DNA of 36,863 nucleotides. Source: Acidobacteriota bacterium. GTDB taxonomy: Bacteria > Acidobacteriota > Terriglobia > Terriglobales > Acidobacteriaceae. The stretch is taken from assembly GCA_003224905.1 (NCBI GenBank), contig QIAA01000005.1, forward strand, positions 1 to 36,863. Reading direction: 5' to 3'. The position numbers and the translations under genes are program-made. The notes under the pieces are model-generated. The model saw only the letters and a list, made by a program, of their open reading frames with translations, searched no databases and was not told the DNA's origin. Position 1 is the first letter of the stretch, and each line of letters begins with the position of its first letter. Below, in pieces: positions 24,376 to 32,339 of the stretch.

Positions 24376-24827
24376 TGCACACCTCGATTAGCGGCTAATT
24401 ATGGCACAGAAGGGAGCCGTCCATATGAAGGAGAGGATTGGTGTGTTCCGCCGTGAGCACAAGACGTCAACTGGATCAAAAACTCATGTTCCTGAAAAAC
24501 CCACAGCTATTCGGTAATTCACCAACTTACACGCAACCCGACGGCGTGAAGGGAATCCAAGTGTGATAGCGGGAAGCCCGGAATTTGGCGAGACACTAAC
24601 CTTCGTCGTTCTGTGGTTCTTGCCCGTTGCCTCTTTTCAGGGCTCCCCGCTCAGATATAGTGTCACACCCCACTGGTGTGACACATAACGCCAATGTGCG
24701 CCAGAGTAGAGGAGCCGATTTCCTAGTTCCTGGCGCGCAGTTCTCTCCTTTTCAACGCCGCGCCTGCATGCTCTAAGCAGTTTTATCCTTAAGCAAAAGC
24801 TGCTAGCCTAAGGCTCAACTCACATTC
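24376..24827. other. 450-bp intergenic region upstream of tRNA-Arg
   Basis: No convincing coding frame. It should hold the minus-strand promoter of the tiny membrane genes at its left end and the tRNA promoter at its right end. The one clear structure is the perfect inverted repeat at 24660-24684. Confidence 0.55.
24660..24684. promoter_or_regulatory. Perfect 10-bp inverted repeat, possible operator
   Basis: GTGTCACACC (24660-24669), spacer CCACT, GGTGTGACAC (24675-24684). It is a perfect dyad and has no following T-run, so a protein-binding operator is more likely than a terminator. It lies 143 bp upstream of tRNA-Arg and about 285 bp upstream of the tiny membrane genes. Confidence 0.5.
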
Positions 24828-24904
24828 GGACCCGTAGCTCAAGTGGATAGAGCACTGCGCTTCGAACGCAGGGGTTGGGAGTTCAAGTCTCTCCGGGTCC
24901 GCCA
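24828..24904 (+). tRNA. tRNA-Arg (anticodon UCG)
   Basis: A full cloverleaf can be drawn. The acceptor stem is GGACCCG/CGGGTCC, and the D-arm is within TAGCTCAAGTGGATAGAGCA. The anticodon stem CTGCG/CGCAG holds the loop CTTCGAA (anticodon TCG), and the T-arm is GGGAG-TTCAAGT-CTCTC. Discriminator G24901 and an encoded CCA (24902-24904) follow. It reads CGA and, by wobble, other CGN codons. Confidence 0.95.
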
Positions 24905-24995
24905 CTTGAGTTTTCAGTCCTGCCGATCAGCGCATCAACTGTACGGTTCGCTGCCGAGTTGTGCCCCCGTATTGCCTAGCCTTTATACTAGTGAC

Positions 24996-25526
24996 ATGCC
25001 GATCCTGAGGGATATTGCCGCGATCGCCAAGGGCATGAGCATCACCTTTCGCGAGATGTTCCAGCCCACGATCGTCGAGAACTATCCAGACGGCCCGGGC
25101 CCGTTGAAAGGGGCTAAGTTCCAGGAACGGTACCGTGGCGTGCACGTACTCCAGCGCGACGAAAACGGCCTGGAGAAATGCGTGGCATGTTTTCTGTGCG
25201 CGGCCGCGTGCCCCTCCAATTGTATTTACATAGAAGCTGCGGAAAATACGGCAGAGCACCGGATTTCGGGCGCGGAACGCTACGCCAAGGTCTACAACAT
25301 CGACTATAACCGCTGCATTTTTTGCGGATACTGTGTGGAGGCCTGTCCCACGGACGCCATCACGCACGGGCATGGATTCGAGATTGCCGCCTTCAATGCC
25401 AGCAATCTGGTCTTGCGTAAAGAACAGATGCTAGCCCCCGCGCCGGCGCACTTGGGAGCGAACGCGGTATTCAATCAGGCGGAGGTTGGGGGCGGGGCGC
25501 CGGCGGGTGTACTACCTGGGAGTTAA
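24996..25526 (+). CDS. nuoI: NuoI-like 2x[4Fe-4S] ferredoxin subunit (copy 1)
   Basis: A 176-residue protein matching NADH-quinone oxidoreductase subunit I, the peripheral-arm protein that carries two [4Fe-4S] clusters close to the quinone site. Cluster cysteines are C62/C65/C68/C72 and C107/C110/C113/C117 (CVACFLCAAACP; CIFCGYCVEACP). ATG at 24996 fits the family start (MPILRDIAAIAKGMSITFRE); the frame stays open upstream through the tRNA, which cannot be coding. The ribosome site is poor. No other nuo gene is nearby, and a second copy lies at 33914-34375. A terminator follows at 25554. Confidence 0.88.
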   Translation: MPILRDIAAIAKGMSITFREMFQPTIVENYPDGPGPLKGAKFQERYRGVHVLQRDENGLEKCVACFLCAAACPSNCIYIEAAENTAEHRISGAERYAKVYNIDYNRCIFCGYCVEACPTDAITHGHGFEIAAFNASNLVLRKEQMLAPAPAHLGANAVFNQAEVGGGAPAGVLPGS

Positions 25527-25553
25527 CGGTTTCGAAAGTTAATCCAGTTCACA

Positions 25554-25584
25554 AACGCCGGTCCCCAGCGGGAGCCGGCGTTTT
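25554..25584 (+). terminator. Rho-independent terminator after nuoI copy 1
   Basis: Stem AACGCCGG (25554-25561) with CCGGCGTT (25575-25582), extended by inner TCCC/GGGA around the loop CAGC, with one bulged G. The 3' arm runs into TTTT. It sits 28 bp after the nuoI stop. Confidence 0.75.
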
Positions 25585-25691
25585 GCACATGAAAAGCAGT
25601 CGTTAGTCTAATCCTTGGTCCTTGGCCAAACTCGCTCGGGATCCAGGTTGATGAAAATCAGTACCAACAGGTGCAGGCGTGAGTTGCCTAA

Positions 25692-25738
25692 GGGCTAAAG
25701 GCTAACGGCTAACGGCTAATTGCTAAAGGCTAGAAGCT
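25692..25738. repeat. Degenerate GGCTAA-type short tandem repeat
   Basis: About six imperfect units of a 7-mer of the form GGCTAA(A/C) in a row (GGCTAAA, GGCTAAC, GGCTAAC, GGCTAAT, TGCTAAA, GGCTAGA), ending 7 bp before the metH start. Similar short tracts occur near 33444-33460, 33500 and 33887-33910. Confidence 0.75.
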
Positions 25739-25745
25739 GAATTGA

Positions 25746-28700
25746 ATGAGTGATCTTCTCCAGACCGTCCGCGAGCGCGTTGTCATTTACGACGGCGCCA
25801 TGGGCACCAGCATCCAGGCCCGCAATCCCAGTGTCGATGATTTCTGGGGAAAAGAGGGATGCAACGAACTGCTGGTTCTGAGTCGGCCGGATATCATCCG
25901 CGACATCCATGCCGGTTTCCTTCAGGTTGGCTGCGATGTGGTTGAGACCGATACCTTCGGCGCCGCTCGCGTCGTTTTGGCCGAGTACGACCTTCAAGAC
26001 AGAGTCACGGAAATCAACATCGCGGCAGCAAAGGTCGCCAGAGAAGCCGCACAACAGTTCTCTACCAAAGATAAGCCGAGATTTGTAGCCGGGTCGATCG
26101 GGCCGACTACCAAGCTGCCCTCTTTGGGTCACATCAAGTTCGACGATATGGCCGCAGTCTACGAGGAACAAGCCGCCGCCCTGATCGAAGGCGGCGTCGA
26201 TGTTCTGCTCATCGAGACTTCCCAGGATCTGCTTCAGGCAAAGGCCGCACTGGCCGGCGTATTTGACGCAATGCAAAAGGCCGGCAAGCGGCTGCCGGTT
26301 ACGGTGCAGGTGACCATCGAGGCCACGGGCACAATGCTGCTGGGCACGGAAATCGGCGCGGCGCTCACGGCTCTGGAGCCTTTCGATGTGGACGTGATCG
26401 GCTTGAACTGTGCCACCGGACCTGCGGAAATGAATGATGCGGTCCGTTTCCTGGGCGCCAACTCCACCAAACACGTTTCGGTTTTGCCCAACGCTGGCCT
26501 GCCTCAGAATGAGGGCGGTCGCGCTGTGTACAAGCTGAAGCCCGAGGACCTCGCGAGCTACCACCAGCACTTTGTTCAAGACTACGGAGTTCGCATCGTC
26601 GGCGGATGCTGTGGGACAACCCCCGAGCACCTGAAAGCCGTGGTGGATGCGGTTTCCGGCGTGGAACCTGCAAGAAGGGAAGTGAAGCCTGTAGCCGCCG
26701 CCTCCAGCGCTTACACCTCGGTTCCGCTTGATCTTGAACCCAAGCCGCTCATTGTTGCCGAGGAAATGAACACGACCACTCGCGTGGAACATTTCCGCAA
26801 TCTGGTGCGCGCGCAGAAATACGACGACATTCTGGCCTTGGCCAAGAAGCTGGTAAACGACGGTTCGCACATGCTCGACCTGTGTTGCGCGATTGTTGGC
26901 GAGGACGAGAAGGGCTACATCACTTCAATTCTGGAAAAAGTTGCCACGCGCGTGCCGGCGCCGATCCTGGTGGACTCCACCGAAGCTGACGTAGTCGAAG
27001 AGGCGCTGAAACGGATTCCTGGAAAGGCGATCATAAACTCCATCAATCTCGAAGATGGCGAGAAGCGCACCTCCAAGGTTCTGCCTATGGCAAAACGCTA
27101 TGGTGCCGCCGTGATTGCCCTGACGATTGATGAAGAGGGTATGGCGCTCACGGCAGAGAAGAAGACTGCCATTGCGCATCGAATTTGTGACCTCGCGACC
27201 GGAAAATACGGACTACGGCCCACGGATTTGATTTTTGACGCTCTCACCCTGCCGATTTCAACCGGCCAGGAAGAATATCGCTCGGCAGGAATTGAGACGC
27301 TGAACGCGATCGCGCGGATTAAGAAAGAATTGCCCGAAGTGAAGACGATTCTCGGCGTGAGCAATATTTCTTTCGGGCTCGACGTCTATCCGCGGCGCGT
27401 GCTGAATTCCGTGTTCATGCATGAAGCCGTCAATCATGGCCTCGACATGGCCATTGTCAATTACACGAAGATTTATCCTTTGTACAAGATTCCTCACGAG
27501 GAAGTGGAACTCGCGCGCAAGCTGATTTACCGCGACGCATCGGCTGGCGATCCGCTGCAGGTTTACATGGCCCACTTTGCCGGTACGAAAGGCAAGCCGC
27601 AGGCCACCACTACCGCGCAGCTGGAGACGCTTTCGGTTGAAGACAAGCTGAAGTTCGCCATCATCAACGGCGAGAAGTCAGTCGGGGAGGGAATTCAGAA
27701 AAAGTCGCTGGAGGCGTTGCTGGAAGACGCCCTAAGCCAGTACACCGCGCTCGATCTCATCAACACCGTTCTGCTCGACGGAATGAAAACGGTCGGCGAC
27801 CTGTTCGGCGCCCGCAAGATGCAGCTGCCGTCGGTCCTCGATTCTGCCGGCGTGATGAAGCAGGCTGTGGCGTATCTTGAGCCGAAGCTGGAGAAAAAAT
27901 CCGGCTCACAAAAAGGCACCATCGTTCTCGCGACGGTAAAAGGAGATGTTCACGACATCGGGAAAAACCTGGTTGACATTATTCTCTCCAACAACGGATA
28001 TCGCGTGGTTAACCTCGGTATCAAGCAGCCGGGGAACACGATCATCAAAGCGGCTCTGGATCATGGGGCCGACGCCATCGGCCTAAGTGGCTTGCTGGTG
28101 AAGTCCACGCTGGAGATGAAGTATGTGATCCAGGATCTGGAGCGCCAGAAACTGGAATTCCCGGTGATCTGCGGAGGCGCGGCCTTGACCCGCAAGTACG
28201 TGGAAGACGATCTGCGCCGCGAATACTCGAATGCGGTGTTCTACGCGGACGATGCCTTTGGCGGACTGCACATCATGGAAGACTTGGCTTCACCGGACGG
28301 AAAGAAGGAAACCCGGCTGCGAGAGGGAAGAACCGTCAAAGAGTACGCGAAGGCGGTCGCTGTAGACGAGGAGTCCGGGCCGGTATTTGCCGAGCGCAGC
28401 CCCGTCGTGGGCGATGCTCCCCATATTCCCGTGCCACCGTTCTGGGGAGTGCGCGTTAAAAAGGATTACGAACTGCGTGAGGTTTTCCAGTACATCAATG
28501 ACACAGCTCTTTTCAAGAACCAGTGGCAACTGAAGACGGCGTCGCAGGAAGACTATCTGCGGCTGGTAGAACAGAAATTCCGCCCCATCAAGAAGCAATT
28601 GGAAGAGGAAATCATTGCCGGTGGGTTCTTTGAGCCGCAAGTCGTTTGGGGATACTTCCCGTGTCAGAGCGAAGGAAACGATGTCATCGTATACGAACCT

Positions 28701-29234
28701 GAGAAAGCGGCTGACCAGAGAGGAGTAAAGAAGGAACTCCTTCGGTTCACGTTTCCGCGGCAGAGGGAAGGCCGCAAGCTCTGCATTTCCGACTTCTTCG
28801 CCCCCAAATCGTCCGGCAGAATAGATGTGATCGGGCTATCCCTGGTGACGATTGGCGCCAAAGCCTCGCTCGAAACCCAGAGGTTGTTTGAAAGCGGCGA
28901 GTATACGAAATACCTCTACCTTCACGGCCTTAGCGTAGAAACCGCCGAGGCTCTGGCTGAATATCATCACAAATTGATGCGCCAGGAATTGGGCATAGGT
29001 GCAGACGACTCCCCTCACATTCGCGACCTGTTTCATCAAAAGTATCGCGGATCGAGGTATTCGTTTGGTTACCCGGCTTGTCCAAACCTCGAAGACCAGA
29101 CCAAGCTGTTCTTGCTGCTAAAGCCGGAAGAAAATGTCGGAGTACGCTTGACCTCAGGGTTCTTGTTGGATCCCGAACAGTCGACGTCCGCCATCGTCGT
29201 GCATCATCCCGCGGCGAAATACTTTGTGGCTTAA
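25746..29234 (+). CDS. metH: Cobalamin-dependent methionine synthase
   Basis: A 1162-residue modular enzyme transferring methyl from methyltetrahydrofolate to homocysteine through cobalamin. The homocysteine domain (1-~310) carries zinc ligands C222 (GLNCATG), C288 and C289 (GGCCGTTPEH). The pterin domain (~335-600) starts PLIVAEEMNTTTRVEHF. The cobalamin cap and Rossmann domains (~630-880) carry DVHDIGKN, with H736 as the lower cobalt ligand. The C-terminal AdoMet reactivation domain (~900-1162) has RYSFGYPACP (1104-1113). All four modules are complete. The start has no strong ribosome site, and a tandem repeat lies directly upstream. I looked for a cobalamin riboswitch box in the 220-bp leader and saw none. 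Confidence 0.96.
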   Translation: MSDLLQTVRERVVIYDGAMGTSIQARNPSVDDFWGKEGCNELLVLSRPDIIRDIHAGFLQVGCDVVETDTFGAARVVLAEYDLQDRVTEINIAAAKVAREAAQQFSTKDKPRFVAGSIGPTTKLPSLGHIKFDDMAAVYEEQAAALIEGGVDVLLIETSQDLLQAKAALAGVFDAMQKAGKRLPVTVQVTIEATGTMLLGTEIGAALTALEPFDVDVIGLNCATGPAEMNDAVRFLGANSTKHVSVLPNAGLPQNEGGRAVYKLKPEDLASYHQHFVQDYGVRIVGGCCGTTPEHLKAVVDAVSGVEPARREVKPVAAASSAYTSVPLDLEPKPLIVAEEMNTTTRVEHFRNLVRAQKYDDILALAKKLVNDGSHMLDLCCAIVGEDEKGYITSILEKVATRVPAPILVDSTEADVVEEALKRIPGKAIINSINLEDGEKRTSKVLPMAKRYGAAVIALTIDEEGMALTAEKKTAIAHRICDLATGKYGLRPTDLIFDALTLPISTGQEEYRSAGIETLNAIARIKKELPEVKTILGVSNISFGLDVYPRRVLNSVFMHEAVNHGLDMAIVNYTKIYPLYKIPHEEVELARKLIYRDASAGDPLQVYMAHFAGTKGKPQATTTAQLETLSVEDKLKFAIINGEKSVGEGIQKKSLEALLEDALSQYTALDLINTVLLDGMKTVGDLFGARKMQLPSVLDSAGVMKQAVAYLEPKLEKKSGSQKGTIVLATVKGDVHDIGKNLVDIILSNNGYRVVNLGIKQPGNTIIKAALDHGADAIGLSGLLVKSTLEMKYVIQDLERQKLEFPVICGGAALTRKYVEDDLRREYSNAVFYADDAFGGLHIMEDLASPDGKKETRLREGRTVKEYAKAVAVDEESGPVFAERSPVVGDAPHIPVPPFWGVRVKKDYELREVFQYINDTALFKNQWQLKTASQEDYLRLVEQKFRPIKKQLEEEIIAGGFFEPQVVWGYFPCQSEGNDVIVYEPEKAADQRGVKKELLRFTFPRQREGRKLCISDFFAPKSSGRIDVIGLSLVTIGAKASLETQRLFESGEYTKYLYLHGLSVETAEALAEYHHKLMRQELGIGADDSPHIRDLFHQKYRGSRYSFGYPACPNLEDQTKLFLLLKPEENVGVRLTSGFLLDPEQSTSAIVVHHPAAKYFVA

Positions 29235-29385
29235 GCGTGGTCCGCTTGCGATCGCCGGTACCGTTCCTCTCTGGTTTCTCGTTCCGGTTTTTCCCTGCCT
29301 GTAACCCAAATTTCATCTTGCCCTGCTGCTTCACTATGTTATGGTTGACCCGAAATCACCTTGAGCAGCGCGGAGGAAACTCGAA

Positions 29386-29943
29386 TTGTCCAAAGACATG
29401 GTCCCCAAGCGGATTTTTTTCACTAAGGGGGTCGGCAAGCACCGCGAGCGCTTAACTTCTTTTGAGCTGGCGTTGAGGGACGCCGGCATCGCCGCGCAGA
29501 ATCTGGTTCGAGTCTCTTCCATATTTCCGCCCAACTGCAAGCTGATCGCGCGTTCGCAAGGACTGAAGTATCTCAGTCCCGGTGAGGTGGTGTTTGCCGT
29601 GGTGGCGGAGAATTCCACCCATGAACCACACCGCCTGCTCGCCGCCAGTATCGGAGTGGCGATTCCCGCTGACCGCAATACCTATGGCTATTTAAGCGAA
29701 CACCACTCCTTCGGCGAGACGGAGGATGCAGCCGGTGACTACGCCGAGGAGCTTGCCGCCGAGATGCTGGCCACGACGCTCAACGTGGAATTCGATTCCG
29801 ACCGTTCTTGGGACGAGAAGAAAGAAATCTACCGCATCTCTAATAAGATTGTTCGCACAGCTAACGTCACTCAGTCAGCCGTGGGAGACAAGCGCGGCCT
29901 CTGGACTACCGTAATCGCCTCCGCGATTTTTATATTCGACTGA
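29386..29943 (+). CDS. Pyruvoyl-dependent arginine decarboxylase
   Basis: A 185-residue proenzyme that cleaves itself to make a pyruvoyl group and then decarboxylates arginine to agmatine. The self-cleavage site is the Ser-Ser pair in VRVSSIFPP (S44/S45). The flanking [20 protein letters not shown] and [18 protein letters not shown] are typical of the PvlArgDC family. It starts with TTG at 29386, chosen because GGAGG (29372-29376) lies 9 nt upstream; the next in-frame ATG is four codons later. It is the first step of the polyamine route whose later steps are encoded at 31244 and 32340. Confidence 0.93.
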   Translation: MSKDMVPKRIFFTKGVGKHRERLTSFELALRDAGIAAQNLVRVSSIFPPNCKLIARSQGLKYLSPGEVVFAVVAENSTHEPHRLLAASIGVAIPADRNTYGYLSEHHSFGETEDAAGDYAEELAAEMLATTLNVEFDSDRSWDEKKEIYRISNKIVRTANVTQSAVGDKRGLWTTVIASAIFIFD

Positions 29944-29971
29944 GGCAATTGGGTTGGTCCCTTGGAGAGTG

Positions 29972-31096
29972 TCATCTAGCCGAGTGATGCTCTGCTACCT
30001 TTTCTTTCCTGCTCCGGCGTGAATTGCTGCGATCATCCAGCCGCTCCAGCACCGCGGCGACAATTAGGGGCAAGCCAACCGTCGCGTCCAGGAAAACCTC
30101 GCCAAACCTGCCCCCCTCAGATGGAGGCACAAACTTACCCCAGGAGATGGCTTCGCTATAAGGGCTGCCCGACAAACCGCCCCAATATACCGGCTCCGGG
30201 CAGATACGCACTCCATAGTGGTAGCGCTTCAACGGTACGTTTTCTCCCATTCGCCGGTGCCGCAGCTCGATGAATGGCCCGAACTGCTGCGACCAGTTTC
30301 GCGGCACGCCTCCTCCAATAGTGAAAATGCCTAGCCGTTTTTGCCGGAGCAGGGTCGAGGTAAAATGTTCCAGATCTTCGAATGGATCGTAACGCAGCTT
30401 GTGCCGTCCAGCTCCTTCCCGCATCCGATTGGTGAGCGCCACATCTAAGCCCAGTTCCGAGTCTGTAAACGCCGGAACGAATACCGGCACTCCTTTCTCG
30501 TATGCCGATTTCAAAATTCCTCTCTGGTCTTTCGCGTGTTTCGCCAAGTGTGCGCCAATGGCATGATTGAATTTGTACGAGCAGAGAACTTCACTGGGAT
30601 CCCATTCTTCCAGTACTTTGAAAATCACCTGCTCCACATCATCCAGGTTTTGTTCGGGCTCAAGCGTGTCATACACGCGGTTGTAGCCTTGTTCGTAAAG
30701 TTCCGTGTCGGAAACATCAGGGTTGTAGCGGAAGTGCGCGCGGCCGGTGGCTTCCACGAGCCCATGTGCCATGAGCGCGCCGGTTGAAACGATCGCGTTC
30801 ACAATGCCGCGGTCGATCAGTTCGGTAATCACCAGACCTTGTTTAGCCACCGTCATGGCCCCGGCCAAAGTCATGACCACAAAGCAATCTTTATCGCGAG
30901 CCATGGCTTCCAGCACATCCGCGGCTTCGCCGAGCTGGCGGCCTGTGAACGCCGTCTTGGCCATGGCACGCACCAGATCATCAACCGAGTGAATGTGATT
31001 CAGGTCCAGCGGCTCCAGCGGCACCAAACGGTCTTCCACAGGATCGTGCAGATGACGATGGACGCCGCTACCGTCGTGATTACCGTGATGTTTCAA
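29972..31096 (-). CDS. Deoxyhypusine-synthase-like enzyme, probable polyamine synthase
   Basis: A 374-residue NAD-dependent enzyme of the deoxyhypusine synthase family. Eukaryotic and archaeal members move an aminobutyl group from spermidine to eIF5A. Bacteria lack eIF5A, and related bacterial enzymes are thought to make homospermidine or spermidine from putrescine. The catalytic lysine is K321 in EAISWGKF, and STGALMAHGLVEATG is the NAD-site motif. The start is TTG at 31096, with GGGAGG about 7 nt upstream. The frame stays open for 104 more codons, but that part overlaps the amidase gene and contains intergenic repeat sequence. It sits inside the agmatine/putrescine gene group on the opposite strand. 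Confidence 0.88.
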   Translation of the reverse strand: MKHHGNHDGSGVHRHLHDPVEDRLVPLEPLDLNHIHSVDDLVRAMAKTAFTGRQLGEAADVLEAMARDKDCFVVMTLAGAMTVAKQGLVITELIDRGIVNAIVSTGALMAHGLVEATGRAHFRYNPDVSDTELYEQGYNRVYDTLEPEQNLDDVEQVIFKVLEEWDPSEVLCSYKFNHAIGAHLAKHAKDQRGILKSAYEKGVPVFVPAFTDSELGLDVALTNRMREGAGRHKLRYDPFEDLEHFTSTLLRQKRLGIFTIGGGVPRNWSQQFGPFIELRHRRMGENVPLKRYHYGVRICPEPVYWGGLSGSPYSEAISWGKFVPPSEGGRFGEVFLDATVGLPLIVAAVLERLDDRSNSRRSRKEKVAEHHSAR

Positions 31097-31182
31097 GGTT
31101 GCACCTCCCCCAGCACCCGTTGCGAAGCAATACTTTACTAAAATCTCGCAAGCATTGGCTATCAAAAGCCCCTGATCACACA

Positions 31183-31217
31183 AACTGAGAACCGGGAACT
31201 GACAACTGAGAACTGAT
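31183..31217. repeat. Degenerate AACTGAGAAC-type short tandem repeat
   Basis: Units AACTGAGAACC, GGGAACTGAC, AACTGAGAACTGAT follow each other in the divergent gap (31097-31243) between the deoxyhypusine-synthase-like gene and the amidase gene. I recall similar tracts as frequent intergenic sequence in acidobacterial and some other genomes. The promoters of both genes must lie in or around it. Confidence 0.6.
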
Positions 31218-31243
31218 ATTCTATCGGCCTTGTCGGAGGCATC

Positions 31244-32149
31244 GTGGCTGCGCCAGAAAAATTCATGGTGGGATTGCTGCAAATGTCCGCGAGCTCGGAT
31301 CCCGACAAGAATCTGCAGAGAGCCATTGACAAAATCCATCAGGCAGCCGCGCGCGGCGCACAAGTCGTTTGCCTGCCGGAGCTGTTTCAGACCCAATACT
31401 TTTGTCAACGAGAAGATTCGGCGTTGTTTGATCTTGCCGAGCCTGTCCCGGGGCCGACTACAGACAAATTGTCCGTTCTGGCCAGACAGCTTCGAATTGT
31501 TCTGATCGCCTCAGTTTTCGAAAGACGGGCCGCCGGTGTTTATCACAACACCGCAGTCGTATTCGACGCGGACGGCACGCTGCGAGGCCGCTATCGCAAA
31601 ATGCATATTCCCGACGATCCCCTCTACTACGAAAAGTTCTACTTCACTCCGGGAGACCTGGGCTTCCAGGCATTCGATACAGCGGCAGGTCGCGTAGGAA
31701 CCTTGGTCTGTTGGGACCAGTGGTACCCCGAGGGAGCCCGCCTCACGGCTTTGCAAGGCGCGCACGTTCTTTTTTATCCGACGGCGATCGGTTGGCATCC
31801 AGCCGAGAAGGCTGAGTGCGGAGAAGCTCAACACGATGCCTGGCGCACCATACAGCGAGCCCACGCCATCGCAAACGGTGTATATGTTGCTGTAGTCAAT
31901 CGCGTAGGGCACGAAACCGGCGACATTCGCGGCAACGCCGCTCCCGGAGCTGGGCTCGAATTCTGGGGCTGTTCTTTCCTCTGCGATCCCTTCGGCCGCG
32001 TGATCGCCGAAGCCTCCCATGATCAGGAGGAGACCCTGCTCGGCGAAGTTGATCTTCGTGCCTTGGAAGAGGTCCGCCGCAATTGGCCATTCCTACGAGA
32101 CCGCCGGATCGACAGCTACGCACCAATTACGAACCGGATGATTGATTGA
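31244..32149 (+). CDS. aguB: N-carbamoylputrescine amidase
   Basis: A 301-residue carbon-nitrogen hydrolase (nitrilase superfamily) that converts N-carbamoylputrescine to putrescine, CO2 and ammonia. The Glu-Lys-Cys triad is complete: E46 (LPELFQTQYFC), K119 (YRKMHIPDDP) and C156 (LVCWDQWYPE). The stretch PDDPLYYEKFYFTPGDLGF is characteristic of the AguB branch. It starts with GTG at 31244, with GGAGG (31235-31239) 4 nt upstream. Agmatine deiminase follows 190 bp later on the same strand, supporting the assignment. Confidence 0.92.
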   Translation: MAAPEKFMVGLLQMSASSDPDKNLQRAIDKIHQAAARGAQVVCLPELFQTQYFCQREDSALFDLAEPVPGPTTDKLSVLARQLRIVLIASVFERRAAGVYHNTAVVFDADGTLRGRYRKMHIPDDPLYYEKFYFTPGDLGFQAFDTAAGRVGTLVCWDQWYPEGARLTALQGAHVLFYPTAIGWHPAEKAECGEAQHDAWRTIQRAHAIANGVYVAVVNRVGHETGDIRGNAAPGAGLEFWGCSFLCDPFGRVIAEASHDQEETLLGEVDLRALEEVRRNWPFLRDRRIDSYAPITNRMID

Positions 32150-32231
32150 TGCCGCGGAGTTCGCGGCGACACAGACCTCCGACATTCGGGGGATGAGCAT
32201 ATGACTAGAGTTGGTTTCATAATCAGATTGT

Positions 32232-32262
32232 TGGGAAGGGCATGGCTTCAGCCGTGCCGACA
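32232..32262. repeat. Short palindromic intergenic element
   Basis: GGCATGGC-TTCA-GCCGTGCC (32239-32258) forms an 8-bp stem with one G-U pair in the RNA, inside TGGGAAGGGCATGGC and GCCGTGCCGACA context. From memory this type of element is dispersed in acidobacterial genomes. It lies between aguB and aguA. A second small hairpin (GCCGCG/CGCGGC) follows the aguB stop. Confidence 0.55.
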
Positions 32263-32339
32263 AGAACCCGAAAATATTTATGAAACCCGCTCTGTAAATG
32301 TTCCCGTGTCTCTGTGTCTCCGCCCGGCGAAACTGACCG

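Noticed and set aside
24182..24382. 66-codon minus-strand frame across the 48-aa membrane protein
   Set aside because: Arg-rich, low-complexity shadow; the alternative frame gives a sensible membrane peptide with a ribosome site.
25527..25745. Cobalamin riboswitch before metH
   Set aside because: No B12-box-like sequence was seen; the leader is filled by a terminator and a tandem repeat.
25716..26870. 384-codon minus-strand frame opposite metH
   Set aside because: It lies wholly antisense to the well-supported metH gene and shows no motif; it results from the codon bias of a GC-rich gene.
31097..31408. 104-codon open extension before the deoxyhypusine-synthase-like gene
   Set aside because: It overlaps the aguB start, contains translated tandem-repeat sequence (VLSCQFPVLS), and the strong GGGAGG site lies before the TTG at 31096.
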